In this document: positions 9,876 through 19,095 of the stretch, one piece after another | How the letters are laid out: each line of letters begins with the position of its first letter | How positions within the stretch are numbered: position 1 is the stretch's first letter | DNA from: DASUFE01 sp036274675 | GTDB lineage: Bacteria > Pseudomonadota > Gammaproteobacteria > HTCC5015 | DNA length: 64,000 bases | NCBI GenBank assembly: GCA_036274675.1 | Contig: DASUFE010000115.1 | Location: forward strand, 1 to 64,000 | Direction of reading: 5' to 3' | Position numbers and translations under genes: made by a program | Notes under the pieces: generated by a model | Databases searched by the model: none | What the model was told of the DNA's origin: nothing | The model's input: only the letters and a program-made list of their open reading frames with translations

Positions 9876-10436
9876 ATGTCCGATTCCCCGATACCTCCGG
9901 TACTTGGCTTCGCCGCCTTCAGCGGCGTTGGCAAGACCACCCTGCTGCTGAAACTGCTGCCGCTGTTGTGCGAACGCGGCCTGTGCGTGGGCATGATCAA
10001 GCATGCACACCACAACTTTGATATCGACAAACCGGGCAAGGACAGCTTTGAACTGCGCAAGGCCGGAGCGCAGCAGATGCTGGTCACTTCCAGCCAGCGC
10101 TGGGCATTGATGGTTGAGCGCGAATGCGAGCAGGAACCGAAACTGGACGAGCATATCGCCCATCTCGATCATTCGACCCTGGATCTCATCCTGGTGGAGG
10201 GCTTCAAGCATGGACGCTTCCCGAAAATCGAGCTGCACCGCCCCGCGCTCAGCAGGCCGCTGCTGTTCCCGCAGGACGAGTTCATTATCGCTGTTGCAAG
10301 TGATTCACCGCTGATCCTGCCTGATCACATCGCCAGCCTCGACCTTAACAACGAATTGCAGATCCTCGATTTTATCTGTAGACGCTTTCTCTCCCATTTG
10401 TTCAAAGCCGGCCGGGAAAGTCATGGCGGCTCCTGA
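9876..10436 (+). CDS. mobB: molybdopterin-guanine dinucleotide biosynthesis protein MobB
   Basis: P-loop GTPase-like accessory protein for Mo-cofactor guanylation. The start at 9876 (MSDSPIPPV) is preferred because the longer frame runs into xerD on the other strand. FSGVGKTTLL is the Walker A loop (about residues 15-22), followed by MIKHAHHNFDIDKPGKDSFELRKAGA, a block characteristic of MobB, and LILVEGFKHGRFPKIE, the Walker B-like segment. Length is 186 residues. MobA is not in the window. The last 14 bases overlap the next gene. Confidence 0.92.
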   Translation: MSDSPIPPVLGFAAFSGVGKTTLLLKLLPLLCERGLCVGMIKHAHHNFDIDKPGKDSFELRKAGAQQMLVTSSQRWALMVERECEQEPKLDEHIAHLDHSTLDLILVEGFKHGRFPKIELHRPALSRPLLFPQDEFIIAVASDSPLILPDHIASLDLNNELQILDFICRRFLSHLFKAGRESHGGS

Positions 10437-10860
10437 AGAATCCGCGCCAATGCTTCCTGCCGGCGTACTGAGACGCCTCGGCGCAATCGTTTACGACAGC
10501 CTGCTGCTGCTAGCCGTGCTGCTGGTGGCTTCAATACCCCCGGTTCTACTCAACGGCGGACCGATGCGCGACGGAACCTCGTTGGGAGAATTTAAAAACA
10601 TGCTTTATTTACTGTACCTGTTACTGCTGATCTTCCTGTTCTACGGCTGGTTCTGGACCCGTAACGGACAAACTCTGGGAATGGCGGCCTGGCGCATCCA
10701 GGCAACCAGCGAAGACGGTTCGCCGCTGAGCTGGGAGCAGGCGCTGATTCGCCTCAGCACGGCCTTGCTGGGTTTAGCCAATCTGTGGATATGGTTCGAT
10801 CCTCGGCAACAGGGCTGGCATGAGCGTCTATCCCGCACCCGAACGGTTCGCCTCCCCTGA
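10423..10860 (+). CDS. RDD family membrane protein
   Basis: RDD-domain inner-membrane protein of 145 residues. LRRLGAIVYDSLLLLAVLL is the characteristic Arg-Asp start of the domain at the edge of the first helix, a second helix runs LYLLYLLLLIFLFYGWF, and NGQTLGMAAWRIQ is the conserved loop. A third hydrophobic stretch lies near 115-128. The family is of largely unknown or transport-related function. It overlaps mobB by 14 bases and is probably co-translated with it. No terminator was seen downstream. Confidence 0.85.
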   Translation: MAAPEESAPMLPAGVLRRLGAIVYDSLLLLAVLLVASIPPVLLNGGPMRDGTSLGEFKNMLYLLYLLLLIFLFYGWFWTRNGQTLGMAAWRIQATSEDGSPLSWEQALIRLSTALLGLANLWIWFDPRQQGWHERLSRTRTVRLP

Positions 10861-10977
10861 GCCCGACTAAAATCGGTAATCTGTCACAGTATTTCATCCG
10901 GAAAAACGCTAGGTTCCATCCTTGCTTCGCAGGTTAGAGGCTGAAGTATTCATGGTGGAGGGCTGCTATAAGCACTT

Positions 10978-11007
10978 GTCCGGCTGTATTCAGGGATGGT
11001 CCGGCTG
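10978..11007 (+). repeat. tandem 9-mers in the promoter region
   Basis: GTCCGGCTG occurs at 10978-10986 and 10999-11007, exactly 21 bases apart (two helical turns), shortly upstream of the -10 element at 11033. The spacing is typical of paired activator sites. No regulator is known. Confidence 0.45.
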
Positions 11008-11032
11008 AATAATGCAAACCACCGCTCAGCAA

Positions 11033-11041
11033 CTATACTTA
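11033..11041 (+). promoter_or_regulatory. candidate -10 element (sigma-S-like) of the 11087 operon
   Basis: CTATACTTA fits the extended -10 preferred by RpoS (C before TATACT, T after). A good -35 was not seen, which is also common for RpoS promoters. It lies about 46 bases upstream of the first start codon of the three-gene set. Confidence 0.4.
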
Positions 11042-11086
11042 CGCTAACTATAACTATTAACCTCTAAAAATCAGGAGAGCGCCCTC

Positions 11087-12493
11087 ATGGAAGCCTTGAA
11101 TTTCTGGCAGAACATGTCGCCTTTGGCCATCACCGGCGTGGTGATCGGCAGCATGCTGTTTTTATTCCTGGCCCGCACGCCCATCCACAAGGCCTTTGAA
11201 AGCCTTTCAGAAGGAACGGGGGGCGGTTTCAGGCGCATCGGTGATTGGGCCAAGAAGCTGGCTGAGAAAATGCGCGAACGTGACCGCAAAGTCCTCCTGG
11301 AATCGGGCATTGCCGCCGCAGAAAACAAGCTGCGCGAGGAATTCCTGCGCGTCGAGGCCAGCTACAGCAAGCACTTGGCTGATTTCCCCGGGCTGCAACG
11401 CAAGCTCGACGATAACATCAGCAAGATTGAGGGCGACTACCGCGAATGCGGGCAGGCGACACCCGAAGCGCCGGGCTGGAATGATGCCGTTGCCTCCATC
11501 GCCAAGATCAAAGGCTCTTCCGGCGACCGCATCATCGAAAAAATGCTGGGCGAGATACATAAATCCGCGATCGAGGGAGAAAAGCGCGCGCTCTCCGAAT
11601 TGAGAACGACCACCGCCAAGCGTCACAAAATACTTTCCTCGATGGCCCCGATGTGGAAGGGCATCAGCAAAACCCTCAAAGAGGTGGGTGAGCAGGTTTC
11701 CGCAGTGCTGGAAACCACCCGACGCATCGACAAATACATGACCCAGTTTGAAAAAGTGCGCAAGGGCGACGAGGATTCGATCGACATGCTGGCCTCGCGC
11801 GCCAACAAGTTGTTCATCTTCTCGCTCATCATGATCAGCATCGCGGCGGCCGGCGTGTTCGTCAATTTCAACATCATCGCCCTGCCTGTCTCTGAACTGG
11901 TCCCGGGCGATACCCGGATTCTGGGCCTGCCGGTCTCCAAGTTTTCGGCCATGGTTATCATCTGCCTGGAAGTGATGTGCGGCATCTTCCTGACCGAGGC
12001 CCTGGGCATGACTAACATCATTCCGCATATCGGCATGATGACCCGCGGCAAGCGCCGTATGATTCTGTTCGCCTCGTTGATCTTCCTGTTCCTGCTGGCC
12101 TGCGTCGAGGCCTCGCTAGGCGTGCTCCGCGAAGCGCTGGCAGAAGGCGATGCCTTGCAGAAACAGGCCCTGGCCGGGGTTGCGGCGACCGGCCTCTCCA
12201 GCAGCACCTCCAAGTTCACAGTGGTCGGACAGGCGGGACTCGGCTTCATCTTGCCGTGGATATTGTCGATGGTCGCCATACCGCTGGAAATGCTGATCGA
12301 AACCAGCCAGCACGTGTTCTACAAATTTCTGATATTGCTGGTCAATCTGTTCGGCTATCTTTGCAATGCTATCGGCTACCTGATTGAATATGCGATCAAG
12401 ATCCTGATCCATCTGTATGACGCCTATATCATCGTTCCGTCACAGATCGGCAACGCAGTTGGCGGCGGCAAATCCAAGGCAAGGATGACATAA
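11087..12493 (+). CDS. unrecognised polytopic membrane protein with periplasmic or cytoplasmic coiled coil
   Basis: I do not recognise the family. The 468-residue protein has one N-terminal helix (about 12-29), then a long charged, largely helical region (about 45-235) likely to form coiled coil. Five or more further hydrophobic segments follow near 241-266, 284-306, 323-342, 380-403 and 411-450. It ends in a short Gly/Lys tail. An AGGAG site precedes the ATG. It is followed after 14 bases by a VWA lipoprotein and then by an HD-domain protein, so it is probably the membrane anchor of a three-part complex. Function is not assignable from sequence. Confidence 0.75.
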   Translation: MEALNFWQNMSPLAITGVVIGSMLFLFLARTPIHKAFESLSEGTGGGFRRIGDWAKKLAEKMRERDRKVLLESGIAAAENKLREEFLRVEASYSKHLADFPGLQRKLDDNISKIEGDYRECGQATPEAPGWNDAVASIAKIKGSSGDRIIEKMLGEIHKSAIEGEKRALSELRTTTAKRHKILSSMAPMWKGISKTLKEVGEQVSAVLETTRRIDKYMTQFEKVRKGDEDSIDMLASRANKLFIFSLIMISIAAAGVFVNFNIIALPVSELVPGDTRILGLPVSKFSAMVIICLEVMCGIFLTEALGMTNIIPHIGMMTRGKRRMILFASLIFLFLLACVEASLGVLREALAEGDALQKQALAGVAATGLSSSTSKFTVVGQAGLGFILPWILSMVAIPLEMLIETSQHVFYKFLILLVNLFGYLCNAIGYLIEYAIKILIHLYDAYIIVPSQIGNAVGGGKSKARMT

Positions 12494-12507
12494 GATAAGG
12501 ATTAAAC

Positions 12508-13176
12508 ATGAAAAGAAATATAAGAATCTCCGTGGCTGCAACGATATTGCTGCTGGGCGCGGGATGCTCCGACAGCAAGCAATACGAAACGGCCATGTGC
12601 GCCCTGGTCGACGTCTCGGGCACCTACGCTCAGGAGAAACCCAACGTAGTCAGAGCCATCAAGGCCGGCCTTCTTCCCGAACTGGAGCCGGGCGATAGCC
12701 TGTTCCTGATCACCATTGACAGTAACAGTTACAATGAAGAAGACCTCAGGGCCAAGCTGACGCTGGATTACATCCCATCGAAAGCAAATGAACAGACACT
12801 CGCCTTCGCCAAAACGCTCGATGCATTCGCCAAAAACGACATGCACTCGAGCCATACCGATATCAGCGGCGCCATGATGCTGTGTTCCGATTATCTGAAA
12901 AACACCGGTTCGGGTAACCGGGCGATCATCACTTTCAGTGACATGAGGGAGGAGTTGCAGTCCGGTTTAAAACGCGAGTTCCGGCCGACGGAATTCGAGG
13001 GTACGGATATTGCGGCCCTGAACGTGATCAAGCTCAACAAGGACACAATGGACCCCGAAATATACCGGCAGCGCATGGCCGACTGGGAGAAGCGGGTGAT
13101 GGCCGCGGGCGCCAAAAGCTGGACGGTTATCCTGGATGCGACCAAAATTCCGGAATACATGGAACGGTTAAAATAA
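12508..13176 (+). CDS. VWA-like lipoprotein
   Basis: Predicted lipoprotein of 222 residues. The signal peptide ends in the lipobox LLGAGC with C20 as the lipidated residue. Directly after it comes ALVDVSGTYA, a metal-ion-dependent adhesion site of the DxSxT type (D35, S37, T39). T117-D118 (SHTDIS) and D145 (ITFSDMRE) sit in the positions expected for the rest of the MIDAS. This is the fold of a von Willebrand A domain that could bind a protein ligand through a divalent metal. The start is supported by AAGGA 7 bases upstream. It lies between the coiled-coil membrane protein and the HD protein and is likely co-transcribed with the former. Confidence 0.75.
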   Translation: MKRNIRISVAATILLLGAGCSDSKQYETAMCALVDVSGTYAQEKPNVVRAIKAGLLPELEPGDSLFLITIDSNSYNEEDLRAKLTLDYIPSKANEQTLAFAKTLDAFAKNDMHSSHTDISGAMMLCSDYLKNTGSGNRAIITFSDMREELQSGLKREFRPTEFEGTDIAALNVIKLNKDTMDPEIYRQRMADWEKRVMAAGAKSWTVILDATKIPEYMERLK

Positions 13177-13292
13177 TTCGAAATAAGCGGTCGGGCTGTG
13201 AAATCAACAAGCGCCATATTACGATTCGGAACCCGTGTGGCCTGCGATGCCGGCCACAGTCCGCGTCCGGCCAGGTCCAGGGACGAGTTAAA

Positions 13293-14360
13293 ATGAGCAT
13301 GGCGGCCGAGAACAAACAACACGGCTCTTCCGAATCATTCGCCGCGCTGAATGAGCTGGACGTTACCGGAACCGTGCAGGTAACCAACCCGGAAGTCGTC
13401 AAAAAAGAGGTGGTTTCGATCTTCACAGGACTGTATCCGGATCAGAATGCCGGACAACTCAACCTCGCTTTCGATTTCTTCACCCAACTCTATCGCGGTT
13501 CCCACCCTGACTATTATCCGTGTGACACCATTTATCACGACATGCAACACAGCCTGGATGTCACGCTGACAGCCACCCGCATTCTCGGCGGTTACCAGAA
13601 AATACACGGCAATCTGCAGCCTCACAAGATACTGCTGGGGATCATCACCGCGCTGTTCCACGATATCGGATATCTGCGCAAGCGCGGCCAGGATTCGCGC
13701 ATCAACGGGGCGGAATATACCAGCACACACGTATCGAGGGGCGCCGAGTTCATGCGGCGTCATTTCAACAATCTGGGGCTGAATCAGTTTACCGCCACCG
13801 CCAGTGAAATCGTGCATCTGACCGGTTATGAAAAGAACCCGGACATGGTGCACACGGAAACACAGGAAGACCGCCTGATCGGCAATATGGTGGCCTCAGC
13901 GGACCTGCTCGCGCAAATGGCTGACCGCTGCTACCTAGAGAAATGCCGCGACCGGCTCTATCCGGAGCTGGTGCTGGCGGCGATGGTTCAACAGAACCAG
14001 TCGTCGCTCACGCCGAGCTTCCGTTCCGCGGAAGACTTGTTGCGCCAGACTCCGGACTTCTACCGTAAATATGTGACCAAGCGCCTGAACGAATACTTCC
14101 AGCAGGTGCACCGCTACGCGTCGGCATTTTTCAACGGCCGGGATTTATATATGCAGAATATCGAAAAGAATATCCGGCATCTGGAGCAATTGCTGTCCAA
14201 CGATACGCTGAATGTATTACGTCGGATACCACCGAACAATTACGGCGTTTCAGTGTTCCCCTTCACCAGCATCGAGCGGGCCTCCGACGGTTCCGCCGAA
14301 AATACAGTGGAGCACACCGGAGAATTCCTGCTGAAAAAAGACACCCCGGAACCCTCCTGA
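13293..14360 (+). CDS. HD-domain phosphohydrolase resembling class I cyclic nucleotide phosphodiesterases
   Basis: Cytoplasmic protein of 355 residues with a metal-dependent HD fold. YHDMQHSLDVT (residues 81-91) closely matches the class I PDE signature YHNxxHAxDV, and FHDIGYLRKRG contains the HD pair H123-D124. Further histidines at STHVSRG (H146) and the acidic residue in ASADLLAQM could complete the metal site. Bacterial members of this subgroup are rare compared with HD-GYP proteins. The substrate is unknown: cyclic nucleotides or other phosphoesters are possible. It is separated from the VWA gene by 116 bases, so it may have its own promoter. Confidence 0.75.
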   Translation: MSMAAENKQHGSSESFAALNELDVTGTVQVTNPEVVKKEVVSIFTGLYPDQNAGQLNLAFDFFTQLYRGSHPDYYPCDTIYHDMQHSLDVTLTATRILGGYQKIHGNLQPHKILLGIITALFHDIGYLRKRGQDSRINGAEYTSTHVSRGAEFMRRHFNNLGLNQFTATASEIVHLTGYEKNPDMVHTETQEDRLIGNMVASADLLAQMADRCYLEKCRDRLYPELVLAAMVQQNQSSLTPSFRSAEDLLRQTPDFYRKYVTKRLNEYFQQVHRYASAFFNGRDLYMQNIEKNIRHLEQLLSNDTLNVLRRIPPNNYGVSVFPFTSIERASDGSAENTVEHTGEFLLKKDTPEPS

Positions 14361-14369
14361 GGCGCGAAT

Positions 14370-14873
14370 TCAATCCGCGCGGGCGCCCGCAACCAGCCGC
14401 GCCAGGCCTATTACGAACATAATTGCGAAGATCAGTAACAGCCAGCCGGGCATACTCAACCCGAGGAAGGTCCAGGTCACCTTGGCGCACTCGCCTGAAC
14501 CCTTGAATATCAGGCCCAGCGCGTCGCTGAAGGGAAAATTATCCAGGATATATTGCAGGCCCGGACCGCATTCCGGGACGCGATCCGGGGGCAGACTCTG
14601 CAGCCATACATGACGCCCCGCCGTGGCAATGCCACCCGCCAGCGTAAGCAAAGTCGCTCCAAGATAAATCCGGCGGATCCATTCGGCCCCAGGATTGTGC
14701 AGGAATGCAAGCAGGCCGATCAGGCCGATGATTATGACGAAAACCCGTTGCGCCACGCACAAGGGGCAAGGCTCGAGTCCCTGCACGTGCTGGAAATACA
14801 GGGCTGCAAGCATCAATGACGCAGCGGATATCGCCGCGAGCAACGACAAAAACCGAAAACCAAGCAATCTCAT
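14370..14873 (-). CDS. dsbB: disulfide bond formation protein B (DsbB)
   Basis: Inner-membrane quinone reductase that reoxidises DsbA. Length is 167 residues with four membrane helices. The first periplasmic pair is C36-P-L-C39 in EPCPLC, and the second-loop cysteines are C102 (VPECGPG) and C129 (SGECAKV). QR at 42-43 corresponds to the quinone-binding arginine region. It starts 10 bases after the lptG stop, so it is probably the last gene of lptF-lptG-dsbB. It converges on the HD-protein gene with only 9 bases between. Confidence 0.94.
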   Translation of the reverse strand: MRLLGFRFLSLLAAISAASLMLAALYFQHVQGLEPCPLCVAQRVFVIIIGLIGLLAFLHNPGAEWIRRIYLGATLLTLAGGIATAGRHVWLQSLPPDRVPECGPGLQYILDNFPFSDALGLIFKGSGECAKVTWTFLGLSMPGWLLLIFAIMFVIGLARLVAGARAD

Positions 14874-14883
14874 AACCTCACCC

Positions 14884-15948
14884 TCAGCGGATTTTTCTTA
14901 AACCAAATAACCCAATCACCGTGAAAAACAGCACCGGCAAAACCGCACTCAAAAGCGGCGGGAACTGGTAGATCTCCCCCACTCTCGATACGACCTGCAA
15001 CAGTATATAGAATCCAAGTCCCAGCAGAATACCGATAACCAGCAACTGGCCGGTGTTGACCGATCTCAGCGAACCGAACACGAACGGCATTACTATCAGC
15101 ATCATTACCACGCAGGAGAGCGGCGTGGTTATCTTCAGCCAGAAAGCCAGCCAGTAAGAGGATGCGTCGAGTTTGTTATTCAAGAGATATTCGGCATAAC
15201 TGTGCAGGTCGCGTATCGACATTGTTTCAGGCTTGACGCTCAACACGCTCAACAGCGCGGTATCCAGAAGCGCTTCCCGGTACTCGACATCCAATATCTG
15301 ATTGGAGACCGGACCGCCCCCGAATAGCGTCCTGCGCACGCCGCGCAACTCCCATGAGCCGCCTGCCTGCAACGCGGATTTGGCGTGCGTAATGCTGGCC
15401 ATGGCGCCGCTCTCATCCAGTTCATAAATGGATAGATCGCGGAGCCGCGAATCGGGATAGACCGTTCCAACATTGATGTAATAAGAGCCTTCGCGCGCCC
15501 AGAATCCGCGCTTCCCGGATTGCGCGACCTGCATGTTCAACTTCTGCCAGCGGAACTCCTGACCATACTGCTCTGAAACGGGGACGACAAACTCGCCGAC
15601 CAGAATAAGCGCCAGCATCAGAACCAGGCCCGCCTGAGCGGCGGCGCCGATAATGCGCATAATCGAAACCCCCGCCGCCCGCATCGCCACCAGTTCACTA
15701 CCCCCTGCCAGGGCTCCCATGCCAATCAGGCCGCCGACCAGAACCGCCGCGGGAAACAGATCATACAATCTGCCTGGCAAAGTCAGCAGCACATAAATAA
15801 TGACTCCGACATATCCATAACCGCCCTTCCCCGCATGTTCGAACTCGCGCATCACAGCCAGAAACGTATCCAGCGCGCCCAGCACCAGCAGGGCGAGAGC
15901 GGCGCCTGTTATGATTACACGCGCGATGTAGCGGTCCAGAATATTCAT
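14884..15948 (-). CDS. lptG: LPS export ABC transporter permease LptG
   Basis: One of the two permease subunits (with LptF) that, with LptB2, extract lipopolysaccharide from the inner membrane. The start MNILDRYIARVII at 15948 overlaps the lptF stop (ATGA). The longer frame from 16092 is rejected because it runs into lptF. Length is 354 residues: three N-terminal helices, a periplasmic beta-jellyroll (about 125-260) and three C-terminal helices. SGGSELVAMRAAGVS-like coupling-helix text (residues about 80-95) is the family hallmark. Confidence 0.95.
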   Translation of the reverse strand: MNILDRYIARVIITGAALALLVLGALDTFLAVMREFEHAGKGGYGYVGVIIYVLLTLPGRLYDLFPAAVLVGGLIGMGALAGGSELVAMRAAGVSIMRIIGAAAQAGLVLMLALILVGEFVVPVSEQYGQEFRWQKLNMQVAQSGKRGFWAREGSYYINVGTVYPDSRLRDLSIYELDESGAMASITHAKSALQAGGSWELRGVRRTLFGGGPVSNQILDVEYREALLDTALLSVLSVKPETMSIRDLHSYAEYLLNNKLDASSYWLAFWLKITTPLSCVVMMLIVMPFVFGSLRSVNTGQLLVIGILLGLGFYILLQVVSRVGEIYQFPPLLSAVLPVLFFTVIGLFGLRKIR

Positions 15949-17045
15949 GCCGCCCTTCCCCGGCCGGTGCGATGCCGTGAGAAGAGCTGCCTTTTTTCCG
16001 TTTGAATCAGCATTAACAGCAGAGCGGCGATAAAAATAAAATGGATCCACCACAAACCCGCCCATGAGGGCACGATCCCGCGCTCGAGCCAAGCCCTGCC
16101 CAGCCCGATGAGGTTCGAATATACGATATACACCAGTATCCCGGTTCCAAGCTTGGCAAATCTACCCTTGCGGGGTGAAGTATGACTGAGGGGCAAAGCC
16201 AGCAGAGCAAGGACAAAACAGCTGACAGGTATGGCGAAACGCCAGTGCAATTCCGCCAGGTGCTCCGGCCGCCCGTGGGCCCACAATTTGGATATCGGCA
16301 AAGCGCTGATTCGCAGCTTGATGGCGGGGACCTCTTTTTCGCGTACCCGCAAGCCATAGCTTGAGAATTCCGTGATGCGGAAATCCCTTCTCCCAGGCCG
16401 TCCGCTGTAACTTTCGCCTTCGTTAAAAACCAGATAGGAATTCCCGTCCGGGTCATGCAGCTGCACTCCCGTCCTCGCCAGCTGCGCCGTGGGCTGCTCC
16501 GTCTTCGAGTTATACAGGAACACCTGACGCATGACCGAAGCAGCCGGATCCAAGCTTTCGAAGAACAGGGTCTGCCCCACTCCCGATTCATTGAACTGGC
16601 CTGGCGCCAGGCCGGCGAGCGGGGATTGATACTGGGCACGGTGCCTCAACTCGTCCTGTCTTGCCGCAGCCCAGGGAGCCAGATAAAAAACCAGACAGGC
16701 ACTTAACAGGGCGACCACGACAGCCAGGTAATGCAGCGGCCGGTACAACTGCAGCGTGCCGACACCGCCGGCGAACATCGCAGCCATTTCGCTGTCGCGG
16801 TAGAAACGCCCCATGCCAAGCAGAATGCCCAGGTATAAACCCAGCGGCACCAGGATCACCAGATAATTAATCATGTTGACACCGAGCATGGGCAACAGGG
16901 AATCCGCGGATAATTTGCCCTCGGCGATATTGCCGAGCACGCGTACAAAGGAATTGCCGAGCAATATGAACAGTAATACTGCTATTACCGCCAGTGTCGC
17001 AAGCGCGCATTCCTTGAACACATAACGATCAATGATACGCAGCAT
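15945..17045 (-). CDS. lptF: LPS export ABC transporter permease LptF
   Basis: Partner permease of LptG, 366 residues. MLRIIDRYVFKE is the typical start. The region GRFYRDSEMAAMFAGGVG carries the coupling segment that contacts LptB. A periplasmic jellyroll (about 130-265) and C-terminal helices follow. It diverges from pepA with 119 bases between, the E. coli arrangement. LptA, LptB and LptC are not in the window. Confidence 0.95.
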   Translation of the reverse strand: MLRIIDRYVFKECALATLAVIAVLLFILLGNSFVRVLGNIAEGKLSADSLLPMLGVNMINYLVILVPLGLYLGILLGMGRFYRDSEMAAMFAGGVGTLQLYRPLHYLAVVVALLSACLVFYLAPWAAARQDELRHRAQYQSPLAGLAPGQFNESGVGQTLFFESLDPAASVMRQVFLYNSKTEQPTAQLARTGVQLHDPDGNSYLVFNEGESYSGRPGRRDFRITEFSSYGLRVREKEVPAIKLRISALPISKLWAHGRPEHLAELHWRFAIPVSCFVLALLALPLSHTSPRKGRFAKLGTGILVYIVYSNLIGLGRAWLERGIVPSWAGLWWIHFIFIAALLLMLIQTEKRQLFSRHRTGRGRAA

Positions 17046-17090
17046 GCATGCCTCGTTCCGCGCGCCTCATTTCAAGCCTCACCCCGCCCA

Positions 17091-17099
17091 TGGTATAGT
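17091..17099 (+). promoter_or_regulatory. extended -10 promoter of pepA
   Basis: TGGTATAGT, a TGnTATAAT-type extended -10 (TATAGT at 17094-17099), with only a weak -35 (TTCAAG near 17071). It lies about 66 bases upstream of the pepA start. Confidence 0.5.
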
Positions 17100-17164
17100 G
17101 TTTCCCGTTTTATGAAAACCAAGAAACGGGGATTGTACTCACCCCGCGCCCTCCCGGAGAACCT

Positions 17165-18649
17165 ATGGATTATGCAGTAAAAGCCGCTCAGGCTGACAGT
17201 GTGAAAACCGATTGCGTCATAGTCGGCATATTCGAAAAGAACGATCTATCCGCGGCTGCCCGTCAAATCGACCGCCGCAGTAACGGGTTTCTGAGCAGGC
17301 TGCTCAAACAGGGCGATATCATTGCGCGGGTTGGCTCCGGAAAAATCATACATAACGTTCCCAATATCGGTGCTGCGCGGGTGCTCGCGGTCGGATGTGG
17401 CGCCGCCGGGAAAATCACTGCGGGTGATTACCAAGCCATCTGCTCGGGCGCGGCACAGTCCTTGAAGTCGAGCGGCGCGGCAGAGGCTGTTTCTTTCCTG
17501 CATGAAATCGAAGTGCAGGGCTTGGACCAGGAACGCAAGCTCCGTCAGGCCGTGATCCATAGTGAAGAGGCTCTGTATCGTTTCGACAAATACAAGCAAC
17601 AGCAGAACAAATCCAGACTGCAAAAACTGGTGTTCGGTTTCTCTGCCGGCAAACCTGACCGCGCCAGCGCTCGTGCCCTCGTCACTGGATCGGCCATCGC
17701 TCATGGCATGTCACTCACCAGAAACCTCGGTGACCTGCCCGCCAATGTCTGCACGCCCTCGTACCTCGCGCAACGGGCACGCGCCCTGTCGAAACGTTAT
17801 CCATCCGTCAAAACCACCGTGCTTGAAACGGCTCAAATGAGGAAACTCGGCATGGGCTCCCTGCTGGCGGTCGCCCAGGGCAGCAAACAGCCGCCCAAAC
17901 TGATCATCATGCAATACCGGCAAGGCAACCCGGGCGCAAAACCGGTGGTACTGGTCGGCAAGGGCATCACCTTCGACACGGGCGGCATTTCCATCAAGCC
18001 CGCACAAGGCATGGAGGAAATGAAATTCGATATGTGCGGTGCCGCCAGCGTCATCGGTACAATGGCGGCCTGCGCGCAGATGAAGCTGCGCGCCAATCTC
18101 ATTGGAGTGATTGCCGCAGCGGAAAACATGCCGGGCGGCGGCGCAACCCGGCCGGGGGATATCGTCACCAGTATGTCGGGGCGCACCATCGAGATCATCA
18201 ATACGGATGCCGAGGGACGCCTGGTACTGTGCGACGCACTCACCTACGTCGAACGTTACCAACCGGCCGCTGTAATCGATATTGCGACTCTAACGGGTGC
18301 CTGCGTAATCGCCCTCGGACGCTTCCCCAGCGGCTTATTCGGCAACAACTCTGAACTGATCGAAGCCCTGAAAAGCGCCGGCCAGCGCAGTTGGGACCGG
18401 GTATGGGAACTCCCGCTGTGGAGTGAATACAAGCCGCTGCTGAACAGCAGTTTCGCTGATCTTGCCAATGTCGGTAACCGCGATGGCGGTGCCATCACTG
18501 CGGCGACATTCCTGGCGCACTTCACGGAAAAATACCCGTGGGCGCATCTGGATATCGCGGGCACTGCCTGGAAAAGCGGCAGCGACAAAGGAGCCACCGG
18601 CCGGCCGGTACCTCTGCTCACTGAATATATCCTGTCGAATCATACCTAA
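17165..18649 (+). CDS. pepA: leucyl aminopeptidase (PepA, M17 family)
   Basis: Hexameric, two-metal cytosolic aminopeptidase. In several bacteria it also binds DNA (carAB regulation, Xer recombination at cer). Length is 494 residues: a divergent N-terminal domain (1-165) and the catalytic C-terminal domain. GKGITFDTGGISIKPA and the signature NTDAEGRL (about 346-353) hold the metal ligands, and TLTGACVIALG follows. GGAG lies 7 bases before the ATG. It is first in a pepA-holC-(98 aa)-valS cluster. A role alongside XerD, encoded 8 kb away, is possible but not shown. Confidence 0.96.
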   Translation: MDYAVKAAQADSVKTDCVIVGIFEKNDLSAAARQIDRRSNGFLSRLLKQGDIIARVGSGKIIHNVPNIGAARVLAVGCGAAGKITAGDYQAICSGAAQSLKSSGAAEAVSFLHEIEVQGLDQERKLRQAVIHSEEALYRFDKYKQQQNKSRLQKLVFGFSAGKPDRASARALVTGSAIAHGMSLTRNLGDLPANVCTPSYLAQRARALSKRYPSVKTTVLETAQMRKLGMGSLLAVAQGSKQPPKLIIMQYRQGNPGAKPVVLVGKGITFDTGGISIKPAQGMEEMKFDMCGAASVIGTMAACAQMKLRANLIGVIAAAENMPGGGATRPGDIVTSMSGRTIEIINTDAEGRLVLCDALTYVERYQPAAVIDIATLTGACVIALGRFPSGLFGNNSELIEALKSAGQRSWDRVWELPLWSEYKPLLNSSFADLANVGNRDGGAITAATFLAHFTEKYPWAHLDIAGTAWKSGSDKGATGRPVPLLTEYILSNHT

Positions 18650-18657
18650 GCCCGCGA

Positions 18658-19074
18658 ATGCGTATCGACTTTTACATCCTGAAGAGCAACCAGAACCGCG
18701 AATTAACCGCCTGCCGTCTTTGCGAGAAGGCCTGGCAGCAGGGAATGCAAATCCATATCCAGGCCGATTCCGAAACCCAGGCCCTGCAACTCGACGAACT
18801 GTTATGGACTTTCCGTGATGGCAGTTTCGTGCCGCACTGCCTTGAGACAGATGCTGCCTCGGCAGCCACTCCGGTGACCATCGGGTGGAACGAAGCGCCA
18901 CAACAGCAGAGGCAGGTTCTGATCAACCTTGCGCAAGCGGTACCCCCTTTCTATACTCGCTTCGAGCGCATGGCCGAGATCGTCAATCAGGAAGAGCGCA
19001 TCAGGAATGCAGGCCGCGAGCGCTTTACTTTCTACCGTCAACAGAATCACGAATTACACCACCATGAAATTTGA
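18658..19074 (+). CDS. holC: DNA polymerase III chi subunit (HolC)
   Basis: Clamp-loader accessory protein that links the polymerase III holoenzyme to SSB. The start MRIDFYILKS is typical, and ACRLCEKAW, ALDELLWTF-like and SFVPHCLE segments match the chi family. Length is 138 residues, slightly shorter than E. coli chi. It sits 8 bases after pepA, the classic pepA-holC-valS order. Confidence 0.9.
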   Translation: MRIDFYILKSNQNRELTACRLCEKAWQQGMQIHIQADSETQALQLDELLWTFRDGSFVPHCLETDAASAATPVTIGWNEAPQQQRQVLINLAQAVPPFYTRFERMAEIVNQEERIRNAGRERFTFYRQQNHELHHHEI

Positions 19075-19095
19075 GCATCAGCAAAAACCGGAATC

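Noticed and set aside
13177..13292. Possible extra small gene between the VWA and HD genes
   Set aside because: No start with a ribosome site; likely only leader sequence.
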